A stretch of 64,000 nt of DNA from Noviherbaspirillum galbum. GTDB lineage: Bacteria > Pseudomonadota > Gammaproteobacteria > Burkholderiales > Burkholderiaceae_D. The notes below the pieces were generated by a model. It was not told where the DNA came from. It searched no databases and saw only the letters and a list, made by a program, of their open reading frames with translations. Of this stretch, positions 38,155 through 48,037 are shown piece after piece; within the stretch, counting starts at the first letter, position 1, and every line of letters starts with the position of its first letter. The stretch is from the NCBI RefSeq assembly GCF_010974945.1, contig NZ_JAAIVB010000037.1, positions 186,001 to 250,000 of the forward strand. Direction: 5' to 3'. The position numbers and the translations under genes are program-made.

Positions 38155-39942
38155 ATGCCGACGCTGACACGACGATTGCTGAACGCCCTGGCGGCGGTCC
38201 TGCTGGCGCATGCCGGCATGGCCGCGCCCGCCTTCGCCAAGGCCGACATGTCCAAGGAGCTGCGTGTCGCGTTCGACGGCGCGGACGACGGCTTCGACAT
38301 GGTCCGCACCAACAACAGCCTGTATTCGACCTGGGTGGGCCAGGCAATCTACGAATCCCTGCTGACCTACGACTACCTCGCGCGGCCGGTGAAGCTGGTG
38401 CCTTCCGCCGCGGAAGCGATGCCCGAAGTGAGCGACGACGGCAAGACCTATCTCTTCCACCTCCGCAAGGGCATCTACTTTTCGGACGATCCGGCGTTCA
38501 AGGGCAAGAAGCGCGAGCTGACCGCGGCCGACGTGGTCTACAGCATCAAGCGCATCGTCGACCCGGTCAACCGCTCGCCGTCGTCGTCTTCCTACGAAGG
38601 CAAGATCGCCGGGCTCGACGACCTGATGAACGCGGCCCGCAAGGGCGGCAAGTTCGACTACGACAAGCCGATTCCCGGCCTCGAGGCGGTGGACAGCCAT
38701 ACGCTGCGCATCCGCCTCGTCACCCCCGACCCCAACATGCCCTTCGTGCTGGCGCATTCGAGCGCGAGCATCGTGGCGCGCGAGGTGATCGAGCAGTACG
38801 GCCAGGACAGCGGCCGCCATCCGGTCGGGACGGGACCCTACCTGCTGAAGGAATACGTCCCGCGCAGCAAGATCGTGCTCGAAGCCAATCCGAACTACCG
38901 CGGCGCGACCTGGAACTTCCAGCCCGGCGACGACAAGTGGGACGAGCAGCTCGTCAAGGACATGAAGGGCAAGAGCCTGCCGCTGATCGGCCGCGTCACC
39001 GTCAGCATCATCGAGGAAGAGCAGTCGCGCTGGCTGGCGTTTTCCAGCGGCCAGCTCGACTTCGACAAGCTCGCCGACAACGTGTCGAGCCGCGTGCTCG
39101 ACCGCGACAAGCTCAAGCCGGAATTCCTCGAGCAGAAGCTGTCGCTCTACCGCTTCGTGGTGCCCGACATCGTCTACACCTACTTCAACTTCAAGGATCC
39201 GGTGGTCGGCGGCTACACCAACGACAAGATCGCCCTGCGGCGCGCGATCGCGATGAGCTACAACGTCAACGACGAGATCTTCAGGGTGCGCCAGGGACAG
39301 GCCATCAAGGCCCAGTCGCAGATCGTTCCCGGCACGGTCGGCTACGACCCGAACTACCGCAGCAGCATCGCCTACGACCCGGAGCTCGCCAACAAGCTGC
39401 TCGACAGGTTCGGCTACAAGAAGGGCGACGACGGCTGGCGCACCGCGCCCGACGGCAAGCCGCTGGTGATCAAGATGTATTCCCAGCCCAGCGCCAAGGA
39501 TGCGGCCATCATGGAGGTGTGGAAGCGCGGCCTCGACCGCATCGGCCTGCGCAGCGATTTCCCGGTCAGCAACTTTGCCGACAACCTCAAGGCCGCGTCC
39601 CGCTGCGAGCTGCCGATCTGGATGCTGGGCGGAACGGCGGGCATCCCGGATGCCTACGACGGACTGGAAAGCTTCTACGGACCGAATTCCGGACAGGGCA
39701 ACATGGGCTGCTACCAGTCGGAAAAGTTCGATGCCTGGTACCGCGAAGGCCGCACCATGGGCGACAAGCCCGAGCGCCAGGCGCTGATCAACAACATGAA
39801 CCGCCAGCTGGAAGCGGACACCGCGGTGTTCCCCCATGTGCATCGCATCCGCAACTGGATTTTCCAGCCCTGGATCAAGGGCTTCAAGCAACACCCCATC
39901 CAGCATAACAACTGGATGTACCTCGACATCGACAAGCATTGA
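38155..39942 (+). CDS. Peptide ABC transporter substrate-binding protein 4 (altered N-terminus-binding site)
   Basis: 595 residues. Signal peptide about 1-28 (ending PAFA), SBP family 5 fold. Ends KQHPIQHNNWMYLDIDKH. The pocket motif is LGGTAGIPDAYD, with G496 where a peptide-binding Asp is expected, as in proteins 2 and 3. The Cys pair (SRCELPIW; MGCYQSEK) is kept. It begins 10 bases after gene 3, so it is co-transcribed. Confidence 0.91.
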   Translation: MPTLTRRLLNALAAVLLAHAGMAAPAFAKADMSKELRVAFDGADDGFDMVRTNNSLYSTWVGQAIYESLLTYDYLARPVKLVPSAAEAMPEVSDDGKTYLFHLRKGIYFSDDPAFKGKKRELTAADVVYSIKRIVDPVNRSPSSSSYEGKIAGLDDLMNAARKGGKFDYDKPIPGLEAVDSHTLRIRLVTPDPNMPFVLAHSSASIVAREVIEQYGQDSGRHPVGTGPYLLKEYVPRSKIVLEANPNYRGATWNFQPGDDKWDEQLVKDMKGKSLPLIGRVTVSIIEEEQSRWLAFSSGQLDFDKLADNVSSRVLDRDKLKPEFLEQKLSLYRFVVPDIVYTYFNFKDPVVGGYTNDKIALRRAIAMSYNVNDEIFRVRQGQAIKAQSQIVPGTVGYDPNYRSSIAYDPELANKLLDRFGYKKGDDGWRTAPDGKPLVIKMYSQPSAKDAAIMEVWKRGLDRIGLRSDFPVSNFADNLKAASRCELPIWMLGGTAGIPDAYDGLESFYGPNSGQGNMGCYQSEKFDAWYREGRTMGDKPERQALINNMNRQLEADTAVFPHVHRIRNWIFQPWIKGFKQHPIQHNNWMYLDIDKH

Positions 39943-39977
39943 CACCGGATACGCAGGATCAAGGAGCAGCGACAAGC

Positions 39978-41777
39978 ATGATGAAACGGACCTGGATACG
40001 CGGCATGTTGGCCGCATGCCTTCTGGCAGGCGCGGCTGGCGCGACCCTGCCCGCCACGGCAGCGTCCGCCGACCCCAACAAGGTGCTGCGGTACATCTTC
40101 ATCGCGCCGGAGACGGGCTTCGACCCGGCCATCTCGCGCGACCTGTATTCGGCGCACGTCGTCCAGTCGGTGTTCGAGACCCTGTTCAGCTACGACTACC
40201 TCGCCCGCCCGGCGAAGCTGGTGCCGCTGACCGCGGCCGAGCTGCCCGAGGTATCCGAGGATGGCAAGACCTACACCATCAAGCTCAGGAAGGGCATTTT
40301 CTTTCAGCCCGATCCGGCCTTCGGCAGCAAGAAGCGCGAGCTCACCATGGCCGACTACGTGTATTCGTACAAGCGCCTCTTCGATCCCAAGCTTGCGTCG
40401 CCCCATACCTGGCTGCTCGAAAACAAGGTCGTCGGGCTGGACGAACTGGCCGAGCAGGCGAAGAAGACCGGCAAGTTCGACTACGACGCGCCGGTGGCGG
40501 GCTTCGAGCTGATCGACAAGTACACCCTGCGCATCCGCCTCAAGCAGCCCGACTTCAACCTCGGCATGGCCCTCGCCCACGAACCCACCAGCGCGGTCGC
40601 GCGCGAGGTGGTCGAAAAATACCGCGACGCGATGGGGCAGGTGATGGCCAACCCCGTCGGCACCGGGCCGTACACCCTGACCGAATGGGTGCGCGGCGCC
40701 AAGATGGTCCTGACCGCGTATCCCGATTACCGCGGCTACACCTGGGACTGGAAGGCCGGCACCGATCCCGAGGACGCCGACATCGTCGCCAAGTTGAAGG
40801 GCAAGCGCATGCCGCAGATCGGGCGCGTGGAAATCTACGTGATGGTCGAGGACCAGTCGCGCTGGCTCGCCTTCCAGAACGACGAGGTCGACCTGTTCCA
40901 GCTCGAAGGCCCGCTCGCGCCGCGCGCGCTGGACAACGGCAAGCTCAAGCCCGAGCTGGCGAAGAAGGGCGTCTACATGTCGCGCATCATCGACCCGGAA
41001 ATCAGCTACTACTACTGGAACATGAAGGACCCCGTCACCGGCGGGCTGAGCAAGGAAAAGATCGCGCTTCGCCGGGCCATCGCCATGGCGCACAACGTCG
41101 AGGAAGAAATCAAGATCGTCTGGAACGGCGAGGCGGTGGCCCTGCAATACCCCATCCCCCCGGGCGTGGTCGGCCACGATCCCGACTACCGGAGCACCAT
41201 CCAGTACGATCCCAAGGCCGCCAACGCCCTGCTCGACAAGTTCGGCTACAAGAAGGGTTCCGACGGCTACCGCAACACGCCGGAAGGCAAGCCTTTCACC
41301 ATCCGCTATTCAGCCCGCGCCGATTCCAACGGCCAGGCGCAATCCGAGATCTGGAAGAAGACCTTCGATTCCATCGGCCTGCGCATGGTCGGCGACCGCC
41401 GGCCCTTCCCGGAACTGCTGAAGGCTGAGAAGCAATGCCAGCTCATGACGCGCACCAATCCCTGGATCGCGGATTACCCGGACGGCGACAACTTCATGCA
41501 GCTGTTCTACGGCCCCAACATCGGCCAGAACAACAATGGCTGCGTCGCGATACCCGAGTACGACAAGCTGTACGCCGAAACCCAGAAGCTGAAGCCCGGC
41601 CCGGAGCGGGATGCGCTGTACCACAAGATGGCGCGCATCATGGAGGTCAACTCCGCCCAGCGCATCGGCTACGCGCGCTACCGCAACATGCTCGCCCAGC
41701 CGCGCGTGATCGGCTTCAAGAAACATCCCATCCTGCATGCGGAATGGATGCATATCGATGTGGAGCCGAGGAAGTGA
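39978..41777 (+). CDS. Peptide ABC transporter substrate-binding protein 5
   Basis: 599 residues from MMKRTWIRGML; AAGGAG lies about 11 bases upstream, and a frame-open ATG 39 bases earlier would spoil the signal peptide (about 1-30, ending ASA). SBP family 5. The pocket motif WIADYPDGDNF keeps D499, like protein 1 and unlike 2-4, so it should bind peptides with a free amino terminus. Ends KHPILHAEWMHIDVEPRK. Last of the tandem set; a 145-bp palindromic repeat separates it from the peptidase gene. Confidence 0.92.
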   Translation: MMKRTWIRGMLAACLLAGAAGATLPATAASADPNKVLRYIFIAPETGFDPAISRDLYSAHVVQSVFETLFSYDYLARPAKLVPLTAAELPEVSEDGKTYTIKLRKGIFFQPDPAFGSKKRELTMADYVYSYKRLFDPKLASPHTWLLENKVVGLDELAEQAKKTGKFDYDAPVAGFELIDKYTLRIRLKQPDFNLGMALAHEPTSAVAREVVEKYRDAMGQVMANPVGTGPYTLTEWVRGAKMVLTAYPDYRGYTWDWKAGTDPEDADIVAKLKGKRMPQIGRVEIYVMVEDQSRWLAFQNDEVDLFQLEGPLAPRALDNGKLKPELAKKGVYMSRIIDPEISYYYWNMKDPVTGGLSKEKIALRRAIAMAHNVEEEIKIVWNGEAVALQYPIPPGVVGHDPDYRSTIQYDPKAANALLDKFGYKKGSDGYRNTPEGKPFTIRYSARADSNGQAQSEIWKKTFDSIGLRMVGDRRPFPELLKAEKQCQLMTRTNPWIADYPDGDNFMQLFYGPNIGQNNNGCVAIPEYDKLYAETQKLKPGPERDALYHKMARIMEVNSAQRIGYARYRNMLAQPRVIGFKKHPILHAEWMHIDVEPRK

Positions 41778-41824
41778 TGCCTATTGCGCCCGTCATGGCT
41801 ATCTCCCTAACTCCCGCCATAACT

Positions 41825-41970
41825 CCCTCCCCTTCAAAGGGAGGGCAGGGGTGGGGATGCGTCTCGGGCGTGATTAAAGAACAAAATTCGGGTCGCCGGC
41901 GATATCTATGCTGTTCTTTGCTCGCTATCGAAACCCATCCCCACCCTAACCCTCCCCTTGAAGGGGAGGG
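41825..41970. repeat. Dispersed palindromic repeat, family A, copy 2
   Basis: About 145 bp. GC-rich hairpin tips at both ends (CCCTCCCCTT-type arms), AGGGGTGGGGATG / CATCCCCACCCT inside them, and a core with AAAGAACA and GCTGTTCTTTGCTCGC in inverted order. Same orientation as the copy at 55901. It lies between binding protein 5 and the M3 peptidase gene. Confidence 0.78.
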
Positions 41971-42027
41971 AACCGACAAGACGATCACCCTCTCCTTCAA
42001 GGGGCGGGGACTAGAACGAGGAACAGA

Positions 42028-44034
42028 ATGAATCCGACCACCATTCTCCGCCCCCTGGGCGCCACCCTGATCGCCCTGGCAGTCGGGCAATCCCACGCCG
42101 CCGCCGAGCGTCCGCTGATCCCGCTGCTCAAGGCGGAACAGGTCAAGCCCGCCTGCGACAAGGGCCTCGCTTCGCTCCGCAAGCAGGTGACGGCCCTCGA
42201 AGCCAAGCCCAAGGCCCAGTCCGGCGACGCGAAGAAGGTCTTCGCCGAATGGAATACCCTGCAGATCGCCATCGAGGACCTGCAGGGGCCGGTGGAAGTC
42301 TGGAACAACATGTCGCCCGACCCCAAGGTGCGCCAGGCGTCGGAAGCCTGCCTCGTCGAAATCAGCAAGTTCGCGACCGACCTGTTCCAGAGCGACAAGC
42401 TTTACCAGCGCTTCAAGGTGGTGAAGCCGGGCGACAAGGTGGAAGACAAGGTGCGCGAAGACGCGATGGAAAACTTCGAGGACACCGGCGTCGCCCTCGC
42501 GCCGGCAAAGCGCGCGCGCATGAAGCAATTGCTCAACGAGCTCGAGCTGCTGAGCCAGGAATACGCCCGCAACGTCCGCGACAACAATACCAAGCTCGCC
42601 TTCACTCCGGATGAAGTGAAGGGCCTGCCCGAGAGCTATCTTTCCCGCGCCAAGCGCGACGCCAACGGCAACTACCTGCTCGGTTTCGAATATCCGGACT
42701 ACAACCCCTTCATGGAGTACTCCGACAACGAAGCCGCGCGCAAGCGTTACCAACTCGCTTTCGCCAACCGCGGCACGCCGCGCAACCTCGACCTGCTCAA
42801 GCAGGCGATGGAAAAGCGCCTCGAGATCGCCAAGCTCTTCGACCTGCCCAGCTTCGCCCATTTCGTGATCCGCCGCCGCATGGCCGAAACGCCCGAGGCC
42901 GTCAACAAGTTCCTCGCCGACGTGCAGGGCGCGGTCACCGACGTCGAGAAGCGTGAACTCGAGGAACTGCGCCAGTTCAAGGCCGCCAAGCTCAACATTC
43001 CCGCCGAGCAGTCGCGCATCGAACGCTGGGACGTGTCGTACTGGCAGCAGAAGCTCAAGCAGGAGCGCTACAGCATCGACCAGAACGAACTGCGCAAGTA
43101 TTTCCCGACCGACGCCTCGGTGGACTGGGCGCTCAAGATCTCCAGCGACCTCTACGGCGTGGATTTCAAGCGCGTCGACGTTCCGGCCTGGCACGAGGAA
43201 GTACGTTATTACGACGTGATCGACCGTGCCAGCGGCCAGCGCATTTCCGGCATGTACCTCGACCTCTTCCCGCGCGACGGCAAGTACAACCATGCCGCCG
43301 CCTTCCCGATCCGCAGCGTCAGCACGGTCGCCAAGCGCACGCCGATCTCGGTACTCGTCACCAATTTCGACCGCCAGGGCCTGAACGCCGACGAACTCGA
43401 AACCCTGGTGCACGAGTTCGGACACGTGCTGCACGGCGTGCTTTCGAACACCCGCTACGTCATGCAGGCCGGCACCAGCGTCGAGCGAGATTTCGTCGAG
43501 GCGCCGTCCCAGATGTACGAGGAGTGGGCGCGCAGCAAGCAGTCGCTGCAGATGCTGGCGCCGCTGTGCAAGACGGCCTGCCCGACCATCTCGGATGACA
43601 TGGTCAAGCGCATGACCGCCGCCCACAACTATGGACGCGGCATCCGCTATGCGCGCCAGTTGCTTTACGCGAGCTACGACATGAACCTGCATACCCCCAC
43701 GGTGGGCGATCCGCAGGCGATCTGGGAAAAGATGGAAGGCGCCACGCCGCTCGGCCACGTGCCGGGCAGCCAGTTCCCCAGCCAGTTCGGCCACCTGATG
43801 GGCGGCTATGCGGCCGGCTACTACGGCTACATGTGGTCGGAAGTGATCGCGCTCGACATGCTGTCGCGCTACAGCGGCAAGCTGATGAATCCGGAGGTGG
43901 GCCGGCTCTACCGCCAGACCATCCTGGAACGGGGCAGCGAACTGAAGGGACGCGACCTGGTCCGCTCCTTCCTCGGCCGCGACCCGAATCCCAAGGCTTT
44001 CTTCGATGAAATCAATGGCCAGCGCCTGCAATAA
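42028..44034 (+). CDS. M3-family zinc oligopeptidase with a signal peptide
   Basis: 668 residues. Thimet/oligopeptidase A-type metallopeptidase: LVHEFGHVLHG provides H462, E463 and H466, and E491 (RDFVEAPSQM) is the third zinc ligand. The family cleaves peptides of roughly 5-20 residues. Most bacterial members are cytoplasmic, but this one begins MNPTTILRPLGATLIALAVG and has a cleavage-like SHAAA, so export to the periplasm is likely. It lies between the binding proteins and the permease genes, which fits trimming of captured peptides before import. Confidence 0.92.
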   Translation: MNPTTILRPLGATLIALAVGQSHAAAERPLIPLLKAEQVKPACDKGLASLRKQVTALEAKPKAQSGDAKKVFAEWNTLQIAIEDLQGPVEVWNNMSPDPKVRQASEACLVEISKFATDLFQSDKLYQRFKVVKPGDKVEDKVREDAMENFEDTGVALAPAKRARMKQLLNELELLSQEYARNVRDNNTKLAFTPDEVKGLPESYLSRAKRDANGNYLLGFEYPDYNPFMEYSDNEAARKRYQLAFANRGTPRNLDLLKQAMEKRLEIAKLFDLPSFAHFVIRRRMAETPEAVNKFLADVQGAVTDVEKRELEELRQFKAAKLNIPAEQSRIERWDVSYWQQKLKQERYSIDQNELRKYFPTDASVDWALKISSDLYGVDFKRVDVPAWHEEVRYYDVIDRASGQRISGMYLDLFPRDGKYNHAAAFPIRSVSTVAKRTPISVLVTNFDRQGLNADELETLVHEFGHVLHGVLSNTRYVMQAGTSVERDFVEAPSQMYEEWARSKQSLQMLAPLCKTACPTISDDMVKRMTAAHNYGRGIRYARQLLYASYDMNLHTPTVGDPQAIWEKMEGATPLGHVPGSQFPSQFGHLMGGYAAGYYGYMWSEVIALDMLSRYSGKLMNPEVGRLYRQTILERGSELKGRDLVRSFLGRDPNPKAFFDEINGQRLQ

Positions 44035-44061
44035 CCCCATGCAAACGAGAGGGAAACCATC

Positions 44062-45000
44062 ATGACCGCTTATATCCTGCGACGCCTCTGGCAGATGCTT
44101 CCCACCATGCTCGGCGTGGTGGTGCTGGTATTCGTGCTGTTCAACTGGGTCGGCGGCGACCCTGCCTACATCCTTGCCGGCAAGATGTCGAATCCGGAGC
44201 AGATCGCCAACATCCGCCGCCAGCTCGGCATCGACGAGCCTTACTACGTGCAGCTGTGGATCTTCATCAAGCAGATCGTCACGTTCAACTTCGGCGCAAG
44301 CTGGAGCACCGGCGAGTCGGTAGCCAACGTCATCCTGACCCGCCTCGGGCCATCGCTGACGGTGCTGATCCCGTTGACCATCCTAGAAACCTTCCTCGCA
44401 GTGGCGCTGGCACTGGCGATCGCCTTCGTGCGCGGCTCGCTGACCGACCGCGCCGTGATGATCGCCTGCACCATCGGCATGTCGATCTCCATCCTGGTCT
44501 ACATCATCGTGTTCCAGTATTACTTCGCCTACAAGCTCGGCCTGTTCCCGGTGCAGGGCTGGGGCAACAACTTCTTCGAGAACCTGTTCAAGTACTCGGC
44601 GCTGCCCATCCTGATCGCGCTGGCGGTCGGCATCGCGCCCAACCTGCGCCTGTTCCGCACCTTCGTGCTCGACGAGGTGAACCAGGACTACGTGCGCACC
44701 GCGCGCGCCAAGGGTGCGTCCGAGAAGCGCGTGCTGTGGGTGCACGTGCTGCGCAACGCCTCGATTCCCATGATCACCCACGTGATGTCCAACCTGCCGG
44801 CCCTGCTGATTGGCGCCTTCCTGATCGAGCGCTTCTTCTCGATCCCCGGCATCGGCCGCGAGGTGATCCTCGCGGTGGAGCGCAGCGACTTCCCGGTGAT
44901 CAAGGCCATCACGGTCTACGTTGCCGCGGCGACCATGATTTTCAACCTGCTGACCGACCTGATCTATTCGGCCGTCGATCCGCGCGTGCAGCTGAAGTAA
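44062..45000 (+). CDS. Peptide ABC transporter permease, DppB/OppB type
   Basis: 312 residues, six membrane helices. The N-terminus, MTAYILRRLWQMLPTMLGVVVLVF, is typical of DppB. The EAA loop that docks on the ATPase is DYVRTARAKGASEKRVLWVHVLRNA (about 213-237). Ends YSAVDPRVQLK. Ten bases separate it from the partner permease. It imports peptides delivered by one or more of the five binding proteins. Confidence 0.95.
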   Translation: MTAYILRRLWQMLPTMLGVVVLVFVLFNWVGGDPAYILAGKMSNPEQIANIRRQLGIDEPYYVQLWIFIKQIVTFNFGASWSTGESVANVILTRLGPSLTVLIPLTILETFLAVALALAIAFVRGSLTDRAVMIACTIGMSISILVYIIVFQYYFAYKLGLFPVQGWGNNFFENLFKYSALPILIALAVGIAPNLRLFRTFVLDEVNQDYVRTARAKGASEKRVLWVHVLRNASIPMITHVMSNLPALLIGAFLIERFFSIPGIGREVILAVERSDFPVIKAITVYVAAATMIFNLLTDLIYSAVDPRVQLK

Positions 45001-45009
45001 GGATGAGCC

Positions 45010-46173
45010 ATGAAAGCAACGACTGAAATCAAATCCGCCGGCCCCGCGCCGGGTCTTCCGGCCGCGCCGGTCGATGCGCACGTGTCGCCCAGCCTGTGGG
45101 CGCTCGCGTGGCGCCGCCTGAAGGCCGACACCGTGGCCATGATCGCGCTGGTGGTGGTGTGCTTCTACCTGGCGCTGCTGGTGCTGTCGATGACCGGCAT
45201 GATCGCCAAGGACTGGGACGCGGAAGTCGCGGTGAACTACGCGCCGCCCACTTTCGTCGGCCCGCAGTCGGCGGAAGACCTGGCCCTGGCCACCGGCGGC
45301 AACGCCGTCGAGGCGCCGCCGCCGGAAAACCCGCTCGATCCGCTCAAGGACATCATCCGCGAGCTGCGCGGCAATGCCGCCGCTTCCCCGAACGCCAATG
45401 TCGACATGTACGGCGTGACCGATCCGCTGGAAAAGGAAATGGCGGAAATTCGCGCCCAGCTCGGCAACACCACCGCGAAGGCAGCCGACAAGGCGCAGAC
45501 CCTGCCGTTCGGCGCCGACAAGTGGGGCCACGACGTCATCAAGAAGACCATCAAGGGCGCGGAAACCTCCATCGTCGTCGGCCTCGTCGCCGCCGCGCTG
45601 GCGACCGTGCTCGGCACCATCTTCGGCGCGCTGTCGGGTTACTTCGGCGGCTGGGTGGACGACTTCTTCAACTGGTTCTACAGCATCTTCACCTCGGTGC
45701 CTTACCTGCTGCTGATCCTGGCGGTGGCGGCGGTGCTGCAGCAGAAGGGCGTGATGACCATCGTGCTCATCCTCGCCCTGACAGGCTGGACCGGCACCTA
45801 CCGCCTCATCCGCGCCGAATACCTGAAGCACAAGTCGCGCGAATACGTGTGGGCGGCGGATGCCATCGGCGCCACCGACTGGCGCAAGATGTTCAACCAC
45901 ATCTTCCCCAACGTCAGCCACGTTGCCCTGGTGCAGATTTCCATCCTGGTCGTCGCCTTCATCAAGTCGGAAGTCATCCTGTCCTTCCTCGGCTTCGGCG
46001 TGCCGGTGGGCGTGGTGTCCTGGGGCTCGATGCTCAACGAGGCCCAGAACGAACTGATCCTGGGCAAGTGGTGGCAGCTCACCGCGGCGACCGTCGCCAT
46101 GGCGGTGCTCGTGACCGCGTTTTCCATGTTCACCGACGCGCTGCGCGACGCGCTCGATCCCAAGCTCAAGTAA
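45010..46173 (+). CDS. Peptide ABC transporter permease, DppC/OppC type, with a periplasmic insertion
   Basis: 387 residues, about 85 longer than usual DppC. After the first helix (about 38-60) there is an extra periplasmic stretch (about 70-155) containing APPPENPLDPLKDIIRELRG and a charged helix. The normal GADKWGHDVIKKTIKGAETS then starts the standard domain. EAA loop: EYVWAADAIGATDWRKMFNHIFPN. The insertion faces the side where binding proteins dock, so it could help recognise several of them; that is inference. Confidence 0.94.
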   Translation: MKATTEIKSAGPAPGLPAAPVDAHVSPSLWALAWRRLKADTVAMIALVVVCFYLALLVLSMTGMIAKDWDAEVAVNYAPPTFVGPQSAEDLALATGGNAVEAPPPENPLDPLKDIIRELRGNAAASPNANVDMYGVTDPLEKEMAEIRAQLGNTTAKAADKAQTLPFGADKWGHDVIKKTIKGAETSIVVGLVAAALATVLGTIFGALSGYFGGWVDDFFNWFYSIFTSVPYLLLILAVAAVLQQKGVMTIVLILALTGWTGTYRLIRAEYLKHKSREYVWAADAIGATDWRKMFNHIFPNVSHVALVQISILVVAFIKSEVILSFLGFGVPVGVVSWGSMLNEAQNELILGKWWQLTAATVAMAVLVTAFSMFTDALRDALDPKLK

Positions 46174-46182
46174 AGGACGCCC

Positions 46183-47883
46183 ATGAACGACAAACCTCTC
46201 CTGAGCGTGCGCGACCTGCGCGTGAGCTTCAAGACCGACAAGACCCATTACATCGAGGCGGTGAAGGGCGTGTCCTTCGACGTGCCGCGCAACGCCACGG
46301 TGGCGCTGGTGGGCGAATCCGGCAGCGGCAAGTCGGTGAGCTCGCTGGCCACCATGGGCCTGCTGCCCGGCGAAACCTCGCGCATCGACGCCAACAGCCG
46401 CATCGAGTTCGAAGGCCGCAACCTGCTCGACCTCACGCCGGCCGAGCGCCGCGCCCTGTGCGGCAAGGAAATCTCCATGATCTTCCAGGAGCCGATGACG
46501 TCGCTGAACCCTGTGTTCACCGTCGGCTACCAGTTGTCCGAGGTGCTGATGCTGCACATGGGACTGGGCAAGCGGCAGGCGAGGGCGCGCGCCCTCGAAC
46601 TGCTGAAGGAAGTCGGCATTCCCGACCCCGAGCGCAAGATAGACGCCTATCCCAGCCAGATGTCCGGCGGCCAGCAGCAGCGCGTGATGATCGCCATGGC
46701 GATCGCTTGCGAGCCCAAGCTTCTGATCGCCGACGAACCCACCACGGCGCTGGACGTGACCATCCAGAAACAGATCATCGACCTGATCGCCGCCCTGCAG
46801 AAGAAGCACAACATGTCGGTGCTGTTCATCACCCACGACCTCGCGCTCGTGGGCGAGATCGCCGACCACGTGATCGTGATGCGCAACGGCGAAGTCCGCG
46901 AGACCGGCACGGTCGAGCAGATCTTCGACAACCCGCAGGACGCCTACACCAAGGCGCTGCTGCGCTGCCGCCCCTCGCTCGACAGCCGGCCGATGCGCCT
47001 GCCTGTGATCGACGACTACATGAACGGCCACCACGAGCCGGACATCATTCACCAGCAGCGGTCGCGCGGCTATACCGGCAACGAGGACATCGTGCTGGAG
47101 GTGCGCAACCTCGGCAAGAGCTTCTATACCCGCGAGGGCCTGTTCGGCAAGAAGGAGTTCAAGGCGGTCAACGACGTGTCCTTCAAGCTGGCGCGCGGCA
47201 AGACGCTGGGCGTGGTGGGCGAATCCGGTTCCGGCAAGACCACGGTGGGCCTGACGCTGCTGCGCCTGCACCAGGCCACGGCCGGCCAGGCTCTGTTCGA
47301 GGGCAAGGATATCCTGGCTATGTCGAACAGCGAATTCCTCGCCTACAAGCGCCGCATCCAGATCATCTTCCAGAATCCGTATGCCTCGCTGAACCCGCGC
47401 TTCACCATCGGCCAGATCCTGGTCGAACCGATGCGCATCCACAACATCGGCGCCAACGACGACGAGCGCGCCGCGATGGCCCACCAGTTGCTCAAGCGCG
47501 TGGGCCTGCCGCCGGTGGCGTTCTACCGCTATCCGCACGAGTTTTCCGGCGGCCAGCGCCAGCGTATCGCGATCGCGCGCTGCCTGACGCTCAAGCCCGA
47601 GGTGCTGGTATGCGACGAGTCGGTCTCGGCGCTCGACGTCTCGGTGCAGGCGCAGGTGCTCAACCTCCTGCAGGAACTGCAGGAAGAGTACGGCATGAGC
47701 TACATCTTCATTTCCCACGACCTTGCGGTGGTGAAGTACATCGCCGACCAGGTCATGGTGATGAACAAGGGTGAAGTCGTGGAGATGGCCAATTCCGACG
47801 AGCTGTACCACGATCCCAAGCATCCGTACACCAAGACGCTGCTCGGCGCGATTCCGAAAGGCTTGGTGCATCACTCGCATTGA
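46183..47883 (+). CDS. Peptide ABC transporter ATPase, fused DppD-DppF
   Basis: 566 residues, two nucleotide-binding domains in one chain. First (about 1-270): Walker A GESGSGKS, signature [15 protein letters not shown], Walker [13 protein letters not shown]. Second (about 300-560): [34 protein letters not shown]. The usual C-terminal oligopeptide/dipeptide extension follows each domain. Both sites look intact. Fused forms are common in Proteobacteria. It completes the importer; the TldD-type pair follows after about 155 bases. Confidence 0.95.
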   Translation: MNDKPLLSVRDLRVSFKTDKTHYIEAVKGVSFDVPRNATVALVGESGSGKSVSSLATMGLLPGETSRIDANSRIEFEGRNLLDLTPAERRALCGKEISMIFQEPMTSLNPVFTVGYQLSEVLMLHMGLGKRQARARALELLKEVGIPDPERKIDAYPSQMSGGQQQRVMIAMAIACEPKLLIADEPTTALDVTIQKQIIDLIAALQKKHNMSVLFITHDLALVGEIADHVIVMRNGEVRETGTVEQIFDNPQDAYTKALLRCRPSLDSRPMRLPVIDDYMNGHHEPDIIHQQRSRGYTGNEDIVLEVRNLGKSFYTREGLFGKKEFKAVNDVSFKLARGKTLGVVGESGSGKTTVGLTLLRLHQATAGQALFEGKDILAMSNSEFLAYKRRIQIIFQNPYASLNPRFTIGQILVEPMRIHNIGANDDERAAMAHQLLKRVGLPPVAFYRYPHEFSGGQRQRIAIARCLTLKPEVLVCDESVSALDVSVQAQVLNLLQELQEEYGMSYIFISHDLAVVKYIADQVMVMNKGEVVEMANSDELYHDPKHPYTKTLLGAIPKGLVHHSH

Positions 47884-47910
47884 CGTCACAGAGGTGTGAG
47901 GCGATTCACA

Positions 47911-47937
47911 TGGGATCCCCGCCTGCGCGGGGGGTGA
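47911..47937. repeat. Family B repeat
   Basis: TGGGATCCCCGCCTGCGCGG is identical to 15301-15320. It lies between the importer ATPase and the TldD-type gene. Confidence 0.6.
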
Positions 47938-48037
47938 AGCAGGGGTTTCGCAAGGCATTGCCTTGCGCCTGCGGAACCGAACTGCCTTGCAAGGCAGTTC
48001 GTGGACTCCCATTTTCGCCACCTTTTGAGATAAGACC

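Noticed and set aside
34498-41777. Five similar binding-protein genes as an assembly artefact
   Set aside because: They differ throughout, including pocket residues, signal peptides and spacing, so they are diverged paralogues rather than duplicated reads.
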